Assembly: GCA_902522415.1 (NCBI GenBank)
Contig: CABYVI010000008.1
Span: forward strand, 1 to 44,249
DNA: 44,249 nucleotides
Direction of reading: 5' to 3'
Source of the DNA: an uncultured SAR116 cluster alpha proteobacterium
GTDB lineage: Bacteria; Pseudomonadota; Alphaproteobacteria; Puniceispirillales; GCA-002684695
Notes under the pieces: generated by a model
The model's input: the letters and a program-made list of their open reading frames with translations, nothing else
What the model was told of the DNA's origin: nothing
The model's database searches: none
Made by a program: the position numbers and the translations under genes
Shown here: positions 37,741 to 44,249 of the stretch, piece after piece
Layout of the letters: each line of letters starts with the position of its first letter
How positions within the stretch are numbered: position 1 is the stretch's first letter

Positions 37741-38202
37741 ATGCCGTCTGAGATCAATGATTTAAAAAATTTAGGAAAAGAGAGTTTAATTCCTTCAAAA
37801 CCGAACAGCAAGGTTTTAGAAAAAGTTAAAAATCCAAAGTTTGGAGTAACTTATTCGGTAAGATTTACATGCCCAGAATTTACATCATTATGCCCTGTTA
37901 CTGGACAACCTGACTTTGGACATCTCATCATTGATTATATTCCAAATGTATACCTCGTTGAATCTAAGTCCTTAAAATTATATCTATTAGGATTTAGGAA
38001 TCATGGAGCATTCCATGAGGATTGTTCAATAACAATTGCTCAAGAAATTGTAGGTCTTTTGGAACCAATATGGTTAAGAATTGGTGCTTACTGGTACCCA
38101 AGAGGTGGAATACCAATAGACGTTTTTTGGCAAACAGGGCAACCACCCGAGGATATATTTCTTCCAAATCAAGATTTTCCAATTTATAAAGGAAGAGGCT
38201 AA
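37741..38202 (+). CDS. queF: NADPH-dependent 7-cyano-7-deazaguanine reductase
   Basis: Reduces preQ0 to preQ1 in queuosine synthesis. The 153 aa single-domain form has the catalytic Cys in [18 protein letters not shown], the nucleotide part [12 protein letters not shown], the [10 protein letters not shown] motif with the active-site Glu and His, and the C-terminal [21 protein letters not shown] site precedes the ATG, and TATAAT at 37706 may be its -10 box. No preQ1 riboswitch is evident. It converges with and overlaps the methyltransferase by 4 bases. Confidence 0.95.
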   Translation: MPSEINDLKNLGKESLIPSKPNSKVLEKVKNPKFGVTYSVRFTCPEFTSLCPVTGQPDFGHLIIDYIPNVYLVESKSLKLYLLGFRNHGAFHEDCSITIAQEIVGLLEPIWLRIGAYWYPRGGIPIDVFWQTGQPPEDIFLPNQDFPIYKGRG

Positions 38203-38723
38203 AATACCCTTTTAGCCAATAATCTCTGTACTTTTGATTTTTTAAAATTCTGGATTCTTGCACCCTCAAAAAATTCTATAGTCTCAAAGTTTTTTGGTTT
38301 AATTTTTAGTAATTCCTTTGATTTTAAAAGATAACTTGGGTTTGTAGGTTTTCCAAACTTTTCATTTCCAATAGCAAAAGTTTCATAAATTAAATATCCA
38401 TTAAGCTTAACTAGCTTGAACAAATTTAAAATTTTTTTCCTATAAAGATAATTTGTTACTAATACTATATTAAATTCTCTTTTAGAAAACTTCCATTCAT
38501 CATTACTCTCTAAGTCTTGATTAATTGTTTCAATATTGGGAATTTTACTCAGCTTCTCTAGGTAAGTTTTATTTATATCGACAGCATAGACATAAAACTT
38601 TCGTGATAGATACTTTGAATGCCTTCCCTCCCCACAAGCAATATCAATTAGTGAACCACCAGATTCTATATTTTCAATAGCTTTTTTGACCCAACTAGAA
38701 GGCTTTTTATTTTTGGAAATCAT
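38199..38723 (-). CDS. Class I SAM-dependent methyltransferase
   Basis: A 174 aa Rossmann-fold methyltransferase. SAM-binding motif I is [17 protein letters not shown] (about 36-52) and the acidic end of strand 2 is [14 protein letters not shown]. The post-motif [19 protein letters not shown] fits small TehB/SAM methyltransferases of marine alphaproteobacteria. Substrate unknown. It overlaps the upstream UPF0178 gene by 4 bases, so the two are probably translated together. Confidence 0.8.
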   Translation of the reverse strand: MISKNKKPSSWVKKAIENIESGGSLIDIACGEGRHSKYLSRKFYVYAVDINKTYLEKLSKIPNIETINQDLESNDEWKFSKREFNIVLVTNYLYRKKILNLFKLVKLNGYLIYETFAIGNEKFGKPTNPSYLLKSKELLKIKPKNFETIEFFEGARIQNFKKSKVQRLLAKRVF

Positions 38724-39172
38724 TTATTTTTTAGATTTCTGATCTCAGTCTCTAATTTGTTTAAAAAATTTGATTTTTCAGAATTAGAGAATGGCTTTCC
38801 CTTAGAATTCATCAAAGGGTTGGCAGCTCTTATTTCTGTCATAAGGTTTCTCTTGGAAAGTTCATTAGCAATATTATGTTCATTTAATATATAGCCATTG
38901 TGCTTTACAATTATTGCTCCTATTTTAATACATTCAGATGCCAGAGGTATATCATTAGTAATGACTATATCATGTTTTAAAATCATTTTTAAAATATATT
39001 CATCAGCTTCATTAAATCCACTTCCTACAAATATACTTTTTATCAGTGGATGAGGGTGTGGTCTAATACCGCCATTAGAAACTACAAAAGCTTCAAGATT
39101 ATTTCTTATGGATACTTTATAAACTTCTTCCTTAACAGGACAAGCATCTGCATCTATAAATATTCTTACCAT
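38720..39172 (-). CDS. UPF0178 (YaiI/YqxD) family protein
   Basis: A 150 aa member of UPF0178, a PIN-like fold of unknown function. It matches the family at the start (FIDADACPVKEEVYK), in the centre (GSGFNEADEYIL, DIVITNDIPLASEC) and at HNGYILNEHNI. The conserved acidic residues suggest a nuclease-type metal site, but no activity is established for the family. It begins a two-gene unit with the methyltransferase. Confidence 0.92.
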   Translation of the reverse strand: MVRIFIDADACPVKEEVYKVSIRNNLEAFVVSNGGIRPHPHPLIKSIFVGSGFNEADEYILKMILKHDIVITNDIPLASECIKIGAIIVKHNGYILNEHNIANELSKRNLMTEIRAANPLMNSKGKPFSNSEKSNFLNKLETEIRNLKNK

Positions 39173-39233
39173 TTTTAAAGCAAAATTATAATTTCAGTAT
39201 ATAAATATTATTAAATAGTAAAGGTTATACTCT

Positions 39234-40106
39234 ATGAATGCAAAAGACTTATTGATTGCCTTATTTGTTCCTTTGTCATGGGGTTTAGGATTTGCTGCTG
39301 CAAAAGCAGGACTAGGACATTTTCCACCCTTGCTACTAATGAGTTTAAGGTTTTTTCTTTCTTCAATGCTAATAGTTTGGTTCTTTCCGATACCCAAGGG
39401 GTATTTAATTAAAATTTTTTATATATCTTTTGTTTCTGCAACTCTACAGTACGGTCTAACATTCTCTGGACTAAATATATTGGACACCTCAACGGCTTCA
39501 TTGTTAATTCAAACTGAGGTGGTTTTTGGTATCGTAACAGCTGCTGTTTTCTTGAGAGAATTTCCTACAAAGAAACAACTAATAGGTATTTTGTTAGCTT
39601 GCTGTGGAACAATCGTGTTACTAGGAACTCCGTCAGTAGAAGGTAAAGCAATAGGTGCTATATTAGTTTTAAGTGGGGCATTTTGTTGGGCTCTAGGTCA
39701 AGTAATGGTCAGAGGTTTAAATGGAAAAGTGAATGGCTTTACATTGATATGTTGGATAGGAATTTTTTCAAGTCCACAAATGTTTATGATGTCTTGTTTA
39801 ATAGATGGCAACCCAATTCCTTTTATCCTTACAGCTAGTATAATTGATTGGTTTACAGTTATTTACCTTGGTATTGTAATGACTGTACTTGGTTATGGTG
39901 CATGGTTTTATATTTTATCTAAACACCCAATGCCTGTTGCCATGCCTTTTCTGTTACTTATACCTGTTAGTGCTATTCTTGGAGCGGTATTATTTTTAAA
40001 TGAAATACCTTCAATAGATGTAATTTTTGGAGGGTCTATAATTATAACAGGAATAGCTATAATTTTAGTCGAACCAAAGATATTTTTCAAGTTAATAAGA
40101 AGATAA
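39234..40106 (+). CDS. EamA/DMT-family permease
   Basis: A 290 aa ten-span membrane protein of the drug/metabolite transporter superfamily with two EamA repeats (first LIALFVPLSWGLGFAAAKAG, second from about residue 140, AIGAILVLSGAFCWALGQV). The N terminus resembles the O-acetylserine/cysteine exporter-like branch (PLSWGLGF, LLLMSLRFFLSS), but this does not prove the substrate. Two bases separate it from the metalloprotein gene downstream. Confidence 0.88.
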   Translation: MNAKDLLIALFVPLSWGLGFAAAKAGLGHFPPLLLMSLRFFLSSMLIVWFFPIPKGYLIKIFYISFVSATLQYGLTFSGLNILDTSTASLLIQTEVVFGIVTAAVFLREFPTKKQLIGILLACCGTIVLLGTPSVEGKAIGAILVLSGAFCWALGQVMVRGLNGKVNGFTLICWIGIFSSPQMFMMSCLIDGNPIPFILTASIIDWFTVIYLGIVMTVLGYGAWFYILSKHPMPVAMPFLLLIPVSAILGAVLFLNEIPSIDVIFGGSIIITGIAIILVEPKIFFKLIRR

Positions 40107-40108
40107 TA

Positions 40109-40813
40109 ATGCTAACAGATCTAGAAAAATATTTTGATTGTAAAATTGAATTAATATTCTCAAAGAAAAGAAAGACATTATCAATACAAATTAACCCCAA
40201 TGGAATAAAAATTAGATCTAGTTATTGGATGCCAGAAAATGAAATAAAAAAATTTCTTTTTCAAAATGATAAGTGGATTAGGAAAAAGTTAACAGAGCAA
40301 AAAATAAAAATTAAGCTAAATTTAAAAATTATAAATAATCAAAAAATAATTTTAAGTGGAGAAGATTACTATTTAAAAATAAATTCACATTTAATTCAAA
40401 AACCAGAACTTAAAAATAATTCATTAATAATTTGTAATCATATCGATGGTATTAAAAGTTTTGGTTCATTAAGAAATCAAGTTGAGTACATTGTTAGAAA
40501 CTTTTCTTATGATTTTCTTTATACCAGAACCAAATACTTTTCAAAGATTATGAATGTGGAGCCCTTGTCTATAAAAGTAAAAAATTATAAATCAAGGTGG
40601 GGTAGCTGTTCAGCAAAAGGGGATATTTCATATAACTGGAAAATAATTTTTGCCCCCTCAAAAATTATAGATTATTTAATTATACACGAATTAAGTCACT
40701 TAGTTTTTTTTAATCATTCTAAAAGATTTTGGCTTAAAGTTGAAGAGTACCAACCAGATTTCAAAGAGAATCGAAAGTGGTTAAAAGATAATAGTTATAA
40801 GTTAGATATATAA
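40109..40813 (+). CDS. YgjP-like metallopeptidase-domain protein
   Basis: A 234 aa DUF45/YgjP-type protein with zincin core. The metal site is HELSHL, followed by FNHSKRFWLKVEEYQPDFKENRKWL, which is the characteristic end of the family; the domain is introduced by YKSRWGSCSAKGDISYNWKI. E. coli YgjP-like proteins have no proven substrate. The N-terminal 100 residues are very lysine- and asparagine-rich, matching the AT bias. It ends at a strong hairpin terminator shared with proteorhodopsin. Confidence 0.9.
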   Translation: MLTDLEKYFDCKIELIFSKKRKTLSIQINPNGIKIRSSYWMPENEIKKFLFQNDKWIRKKLTEQKIKIKLNLKIINNQKIILSGEDYYLKINSHLIQKPELKNNSLIICNHIDGIKSFGSLRNQVEYIVRNFSYDFLYTRTKYFSKIMNVEPLSIKVKNYKSRWGSCSAKGDISYNWKIIFAPSKIIDYLIIHELSHLVFFNHSKRFWLKVEEYQPDFKENRKWLKDNSYKLDI

Positions 40814-40815
40814 AA

Positions 40816-40841
40816 AAACGCCCACTTAAAAGTGGGCGTTT
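40816..40841. terminator. Bidirectional intrinsic terminator
   Basis: A perfect 11-bp stem AAACGCCCACT / AGTGGGCGTTT with a TAAA loop sits between two convergent genes, the YgjP-like gene and proteorhodopsin. The GC-rich core is flanked by A and T runs on both sides, so it can stop transcription from either direction. It is the clearest terminator in the window. Confidence 0.93.
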
Positions 40842-40863
40842 ACTGTAATATTTCTAGTTAACT

Positions 40864-41637
40864 TTATGCAGTTTTACTAGATGATGATGTAGCAGCTGCC
40901 CATATCATAAGACCAAATGCAATCTTATTAACAAAGTCAGCAACATTATATATAGCGTTAAGTGATGCAGCATCAACTTGGTTACCTGCATAACCTAAAA
41001 CATAACCTAAGGGATAAATTGCCCATCCAACTAAAACAATTAATCTCATTGTTTTAAAGGCTGACTGAACACCTTCAGGAGCACTTGATAAATTCTCTTG
41101 TGCATCACCTGCAAAAATTGCATATAAAATGTAAACCCATCCTAGCATACCAACTATAAATGCTAACCATACATTTACGTAACCAACTTCTCCAACATAA
41201 CCAGCTATTAACATAACTAATGATGCAATTAGTAGGTTCCAGAAAACTCTACCAGCCACAGCTCCGACAGCTGCAAGAATTAAATAGAATTCTACGATTT
41301 GTAGTGGTACTGTTAAGATCCAGTCAATATATCTATAAACTGTTGGTGTTGATTGAGTTTCAATCCACACACCTCTCATGTAGAAGTAATGCACAGCAGC
41401 AATCATTGTAACTAGTCCAGCAACAACTAGTGAAGTTCTCCAATGTGCCTCAACTTTCATTGATTCCATGAAAAAGAATACAGTTGCAGCAACCATACCT
41501 ATTGAAATAATCCAAAAACTCATTCCAACAAAATCATTTGCTTCTAAATTACCTGACGCAAATGCTGCAAATGGTAATAAAGTAATCAAACCAGCTGGAA
41601 TTAAATATTTAGCTAATTTAGTAATAACATTATTCAT
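40864..41637 (-). CDS. Proteorhodopsin, blue-tuned
   Basis: A light-driven proton pump: seven membrane helices with retinal bound to Lys238 (ADFVNKIAFG). The proton acceptor Asp105 and donor Glu116 lie in YIDWILTVPLQIVEFYLI; His83 is the counterion partner of Asp105. The residue at the spectral-tuning site (equivalent to 105 of the reference proteorhodopsin) is Gln113, which makes the pigment absorb blue light, typical of clear open ocean. An N-terminal signal peptide (residues 1-28, cut after FAASA-like AAFAS) is usual. GGGAG precedes the ATG. No retinal-synthesis gene (blh, crt) lies nearby, so retinal must come from elsewhere in the genome or the environment. Confidence 0.97.
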   Translation of the reverse strand: MNNVITKLAKYLIPAGLITLLPFAAFASGNLEANDFVGMSFWIISIGMVAATVFFFMESMKVEAHWRTSLVVAGLVTMIAAVHYFYMRGVWIETQSTPTVYRYIDWILTVPLQIVEFYLILAAVGAVAGRVFWNLLIASLVMLIAGYVGEVGYVNVWLAFIVGMLGWVYILYAIFAGDAQENLSSAPEGVQSAFKTMRLIVLVGWAIYPLGYVLGYAGNQVDAASLNAIYNVADFVNKIAFGLMIWAAATSSSSKTA

Positions 41638-41666
41638 TATTTAAACTCCCGATTAATCTAATCAGT

Positions 41667-41695
41667 ACTATATTATTCCTAATTAGAAATTTCAA
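41667..41695 (-). promoter_or_regulatory. Promoter of proteorhodopsin
   Basis: On the minus strand, TTGAAA (41695-41690) and TATAGT (41672-41667) are separated by exactly 17 bases, a good sigma-70 type pair. Transcription would begin about 20-25 bases before the ATG, leaving room for the GGGAG ribosome binding site. A strong constitutive promoter is in keeping with the high expression usual for this gene. Confidence 0.65.
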
Positions 41696-41849
41696 CATAA
41701 TTAATTAATAATTTATAATGCTTTTTATAAAAAAATATTTTAATTTTCAATAAAAATTTATTTTTTTACTATTAAAATGACAATAAATGCATAACTAGAC
41801 TTAATATAACTACATTTGGTATGCAATTTTAACAATTTAGGAGTATTAA

Positions 41850-42056
41850 ATGCTATCTGACAATGTTTTAATTAGTTCCTTCATATTTTTTATATCTTGC
41901 GGGCTATTGTGGGTTATTATTACACGAATCCAAAGTTCAAACCTTTCACCAAGAATAAAAAGAGTTTTATCTTATCTTGGGTTTGCAATGATTTTTGCTA
42001 TTATAGTGTTAATTTTTAATCATCACTCTGAGAACTACTTAGCAATATACTCATAA
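41850..42056 (+). CDS. Small two-span membrane protein
   Basis: I do not recognise this 68 aa protein. It has a hydrophobic segment at residues 7-25 (ISSFIFFISCGLLWVIITR), a short basic loop with SPRIKRVL, and a second span at about 41-60, so it is probably a helical hairpin in the inner membrane. A clean TTAGGAG site seven bases before the ATG supports translation. It is divergent from proteorhodopsin and ends six bases before an EamA permease, suggesting co-transcription and perhaps association. Confidence 0.65.
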   Translation: MLSDNVLISSFIFFISCGLLWVIITRIQSSNLSPRIKRVLSYLGFAMIFAIIVLIFNHHSENYLAIYS

Positions 42057-42062
42057 AGCTAA

Positions 42063-42929
42063 ATGAGTAGAGTGTCTGCTTTATATCTCACTTTATGTGG
42101 GGCAACCTGCATGAGTTTTGTTGGCTTGCTGATTAGACTTATCAATGAAGCAGATGGTTTTCAAATTTTATTTTATCGCTCATTTGGTATGAGTGCTATT
42201 ATATTGTTAGTGATCAGTCTGAAACGCAAAATTAATCCTTTAATTATTTTTAAATCTATCGATAAGGATGATCTGTTAATGGGAGCCTTTTTTAGTTTAG
42301 CCTTTTTGACGTATGTATTTTCTATGTTGAATACATCAATTGCTTCAACACTTTTTTTACTATCAATGTCACCAATTTTTGCTGGTTTAATAGGTTGGGT
42401 TTGGATAGGAGAAAAACCAAAAAAAATAGTTTGGCTTTCAATGTTTATTGCTTTGATCGGTGTTTTTATTATGATTGGAGACGGTCTAAAATTTAGCAAA
42501 ACGTTTGGAAATCTTTTGGCTATTTTATCTGCCATATTTTTTGCACTTGGTTTAGTACAAGCAAGAAAAAGTAAAAAGGATGACGTTTTAGGTGGAACAT
42601 TTTTAGGCGCTGTATTTTCTTGTATTTTAGGTTTTGTAATTACTTTAATTCTTGATAATGGTTTGGTGATAGAAGTAAATGATATATTGATATCATTATT
42701 TATGGGTTTTTTTACAATTGGATTAGGCATTGCATTGGTTACATGGGCAACTCCATATTTGCCTGCAGCTGAAATAAGTTTACTCGTCCTTCTTGAAAGC
42801 ATTTTAGGCCCAATATGGGTTTGGTATTTTTTAAATGAAATAATCACTTTACTAGAAATAGTTGGTGGTTTTACAGTTTTATGTGCTGTAATCCTTATGA
42901 TTTATGTAAACAAGTCTGTTGAAAATTAA
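42063..42929 (+). CDS. EamA/DMT-family permease
   Basis: A 288 aa ten-span permease of the DMT superfamily with two EamA repeats (first YLTLCGATCMSFVGLLIRL, second from about residue 145, GNLLAILSAIFFALGLVQAR). FQILFYRSFGMSAIILLV and ISLLVLLESILGPIWVWYFL are usual for this group. It follows the small membrane protein by six bases. Substrate not predictable. A 224 aa open frame on the opposite strand is its shadow. Confidence 0.88.
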   Translation: MSRVSALYLTLCGATCMSFVGLLIRLINEADGFQILFYRSFGMSAIILLVISLKRKINPLIIFKSIDKDDLLMGAFFSLAFLTYVFSMLNTSIASTLFLLSMSPIFAGLIGWVWIGEKPKKIVWLSMFIALIGVFIMIGDGLKFSKTFGNLLAILSAIFFALGLVQARKSKKDDVLGGTFLGAVFSCILGFVITLILDNGLVIEVNDILISLFMGFFTIGLGIALVTWATPYLPAAEISLLVLLESILGPIWVWYFLNEIITLLEIVGGFTVLCAVILMIYVNKSVEN

Positions 42930-42931
42930 AA

Positions 42932-42965
42932 GTCGTCTTTTCAAATTGAAAAAACGACCTTTATT
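42932..42965 (+). terminator. Likely terminator after EamA permease
   Basis: GTCGTCTTTTC and GAAAAAACGAC pair with a single mismatch around an AAATT loop (42932-42958), immediately after the permease stop, and CTTTATT follows. This has the form of a weak to moderate intrinsic terminator. Confidence 0.6.
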
Positions 42966-42980
42966 GGGGAGGAAATTATA

Positions 42981-43019
42981 ATGTTATTTGCATTTAGCGT
43001 GCCACAATACTCAAAATAA
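42981..43019 (+). CDS. Possible 12-codon leader peptide
   Basis: ATG TTA … TAA gives a 12-residue peptide (MLFAFSVPQYSK). It is notable only because GGGGAGGA, the strongest Shine-Dalgarno match I noticed in the window, lies at the right distance (eight bases upstream). It sits between a terminator and the ECHDC3-type gene (51 bases further), so it could be a leader peptide or a chance frame. No codon run points to attenuation. Confidence 0.3.
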   Translation: MLFAFSVPQYSK

Positions 43020-43069
43020 TATATATATTAATGAAAATTAAATTTTATTGAAATATGTAGAATGGTCAA

Positions 43070-43852
43070 ATGAAGCAAAAAGCACTAATAATCATTGAAA
43101 ATAGAAAAAATGGTATATGTAAATTAACCCTCAATAGGCCAAAATCTCATAATGCACTTTCCTTTCAGTTATTAACTGACATGAAAAACGCATTAGAAAA
43201 AATCAGAAATAATAAAAATTTAAGAGTATTGATTATTGATGCCAACGGTCCTTCTTTTTGCTCTGGTCATGATTTAAAAGAAATTAACTCTAATAATAAT
43301 AAAGAAATATATAAAAAACTATTCAACTTATGTAGCCAAGTAATGCTCTCAATAATAAAACTGGATATCCCAGTGATAGCGTCAGTGCACTCAACAGCTA
43401 CAGCTGCTGGGTGTCAATTAGTTGCAACATGTGACCTAGCTATAGCATCAGAAAATGCTCGCTTTGCTACTCCAGGAGTAAATATTGGACTTTTTTGTTC
43501 TACGCCAATGGTTGCACTATCGAGAAATATTTCTAAAAAAAATTCGATGGAAATGTTGCTAACTGGTGATTTGATTGATTCGTATAAGGCTAAAGAATTT
43601 GGGTTAGTCAATAGGGTTGTTCCAGAAAGAAAATTGGAGCAAACTGTCAACGATATTGCAGAGAAAATTCTCCAAAAGTCATCAAAAACAATTGCGGTAG
43701 GGAAAAAGGCTTTTTATGAACAATTGGAATTAGGAGTTTCTGAAGCATATGAATTAACTAGTATGATCATGACAGAAAACATGACTGAATATAACGCTCA
43801 AGAAGGAGTGGATGCTTTTCTTAAAAAAAGACCTCCTATTTGGAAAGATTAA
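43070..43852 (+). CDS. Enoyl-CoA hydratase-like protein, ECHDC3 type
   Basis: A 260 aa crotonase-fold protein. N-terminal LTLNRPKSHNALSF and the oxyanion-hole SFCSGHDLKEI are usual. The stretch TAAGCQLVATCDLAIASENARFATPGVNIGLFCSTP is characteristic of ECHDC3: the two catalytic glutamates of enoyl-CoA hydratase are Gln (GCQL) and Gly (TPGV) here, so simple hydration is unlikely. ECHDC3-like proteins have an unknown acyl-CoA activity. It converges with and overlaps malonyl-CoA decarboxylase by 4 bases. Confidence 0.88.
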   Translation: MKQKALIIIENRKNGICKLTLNRPKSHNALSFQLLTDMKNALEKIRNNKNLRVLIIDANGPSFCSGHDLKEINSNNNKEIYKKLFNLCSQVMLSIIKLDIPVIASVHSTATAAGCQLVATCDLAIASENARFATPGVNIGLFCSTPMVALSRNISKKNSMEMLLTGDLIDSYKAKEFGLVNRVVPERKLEQTVNDIAEKILQKSSKTIAVGKKAFYEQLELGVSEAYELTSMIMTENMTEYNAQEGVDAFLKKRPPIWKD

Positions 43853-44249
43853 CCTATTTTTAATTTTTTGTTTTGGTAGCTTTTTCTTAAAGAATAAATT
43901 TCATTAGAGCATACTATATTTTTATTTTTGAAAAATTCTTCGTGGTTTTCTTCAATTTTATCAAGATCATACTTATAATTAACCATGAGCCCTGCTGCAC
44001 TCTTAAGTGCTTTTTCCGAGGTATCTCCTAAGAAGTTTATTCTGTCAAAGATTGCCCCATTACCCAAATGAAACCTAGAAACACTATCATTGGGCAAACT
44101 ATCATCTCTTGTAGAGTTGAAAAAATATTCTAAAGCATTTTCAAAAATTTCATCTTTAAATTTATCTTGCTTACTTATCAAAGAAACATCATTCAATTTT
44201 TCAAAAAAATTATTATTATTTAGTTTAAGCCATTCCATAAAGCCAGGCA
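43849..44249 (-). CDS. Malonyl-CoA decarboxylase, C-terminal part (runs off window)
   Basis: The last 130 or so residues of malonyl-CoA decarboxylase, which turns malonyl-CoA into acetyl-CoA and CO2. PGFMEWLKL at the window edge, DSVSRFHLGNGAIFDRINFLGDTSEKALKSAAGLMVNYKYDLDKIEENHEEF and the short tail are typical of the catalytic domain. The frame is open to the window's end with coding-type residues upstream of the first Met (44238), so that Met is internal. The downstream 10 or so residues are lysine-rich. Confidence 0.88.
   Translation of the reverse strand, partial: PGFMEWLKLNNNNFFEKLNDVSLISKQDKFKDEIFENALEYFFNSTRDDSLPNDSVSRFHLGNGAIFDRINFLGDTSEKALKSAAGLMVNYKYDLDKIEENHEEFFKNKNIVCSNEIYSLRKSYQNKKLKIG

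Noticed and set aside
42173..42847. 224-residue minus-strand frame inside the EamA permease gene
   Set aside because: The plus strand is a clear ten-span permease; the antisense frame is Lys/Ile/Pro-rich without any domain and is a shadow.

Overview
The window looks like a piece of the chromosome of a streamlined, AT-rich marine alphaproteobacterium. By eye GC is about 30%, genes are packed with gaps of a few to about 200 bases, and many neighbours overlap. Alphaproteobacterial signs are the SspB type, the S4 type, a Fur without C-terminal cysteines, class II DAHP synthase beside glutathione reductase, and the cinA-sfsA-map and bolA-grxD neighbourhoods. A proteorhodopsin with the blue-tuning glutamine points to sunlit open-ocean water. 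SAR11-like, HIMB59/AEGEAN-169-like or low-GC SAR116-like lineages would all fit; the sequence alone does not decide.

Layout. 1-2.1 kb: 3' part of sspB, then class I fumarase. 2.2-5.7 kb (minus): rpmJ, msrA, a DMT permease, trxB and a CobS-family protein that has lost its acidic motif residues. 5.9-10.4 kb: fur, then a thiamine import operon thiB-thiP-thiQ behind a TPP riboswitch, with thiamine pyrophosphokinase divergent from it. 10.4-12.9 kb: GAPDH and an MFS permease. 12.9-18.1 kb (minus): a six-gene tryptophan/kynurenine operon: 3-hydroxyanthranilate dioxygenase (frameshifted here), a DapA-superfamily lyase, kynurenine formamidase, tryptophan dioxygenase (active-site His replaced by Gly), kynureninase and an iodotyrosine-deiodinase-like flavoprotein. 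18.2-19.7 kb (minus): a ParA-type ATPase overlapping a coiled-coil partner with a fresh 120-bp internal duplication. 19.9-26.1 kb: rhomboid protease, CinA-type domain protein, sfsA, map, a small unknown protein, purB, a PurQ homologue without its catalytic triad, bolA and grxD. 26.1-37.6 kb (minus): rpsD, SpoU-family tRNA methyltransferase, citramalate synthase, cysS, gltX, nadE, nicotinate phosphoribosyltransferase, DAHP synthase and gor. 37.7-44.2 kb: queF, a methyltransferase, a UPF0178 protein, two DMT permeases, a YgjP-like metalloprotein, proteorhodopsin, an ECHDC3-type protein and the 3' part of malonyl-CoA decarboxylase.

Main themes are vitamin and cofactor economy (thiamine import plus phosphorylation, NAD synthesis and salvage), amino-acid catabolism (tryptophan), thiol/redox repair (MsrA, TrxB, Gor, GrxD) and light-driven proton pumping. 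The most unusual parts are the kynurenine operon, the ParA/coiled-coil pair, and two apparent pseudoenzymes (CobS-like and PurQ-like). No tRNA, rRNA, CRISPR array, insertion sequence or prophage gene was seen. No gene-free stretch exceeds 300 bases; the longest are about 200 bases and AT-rich.
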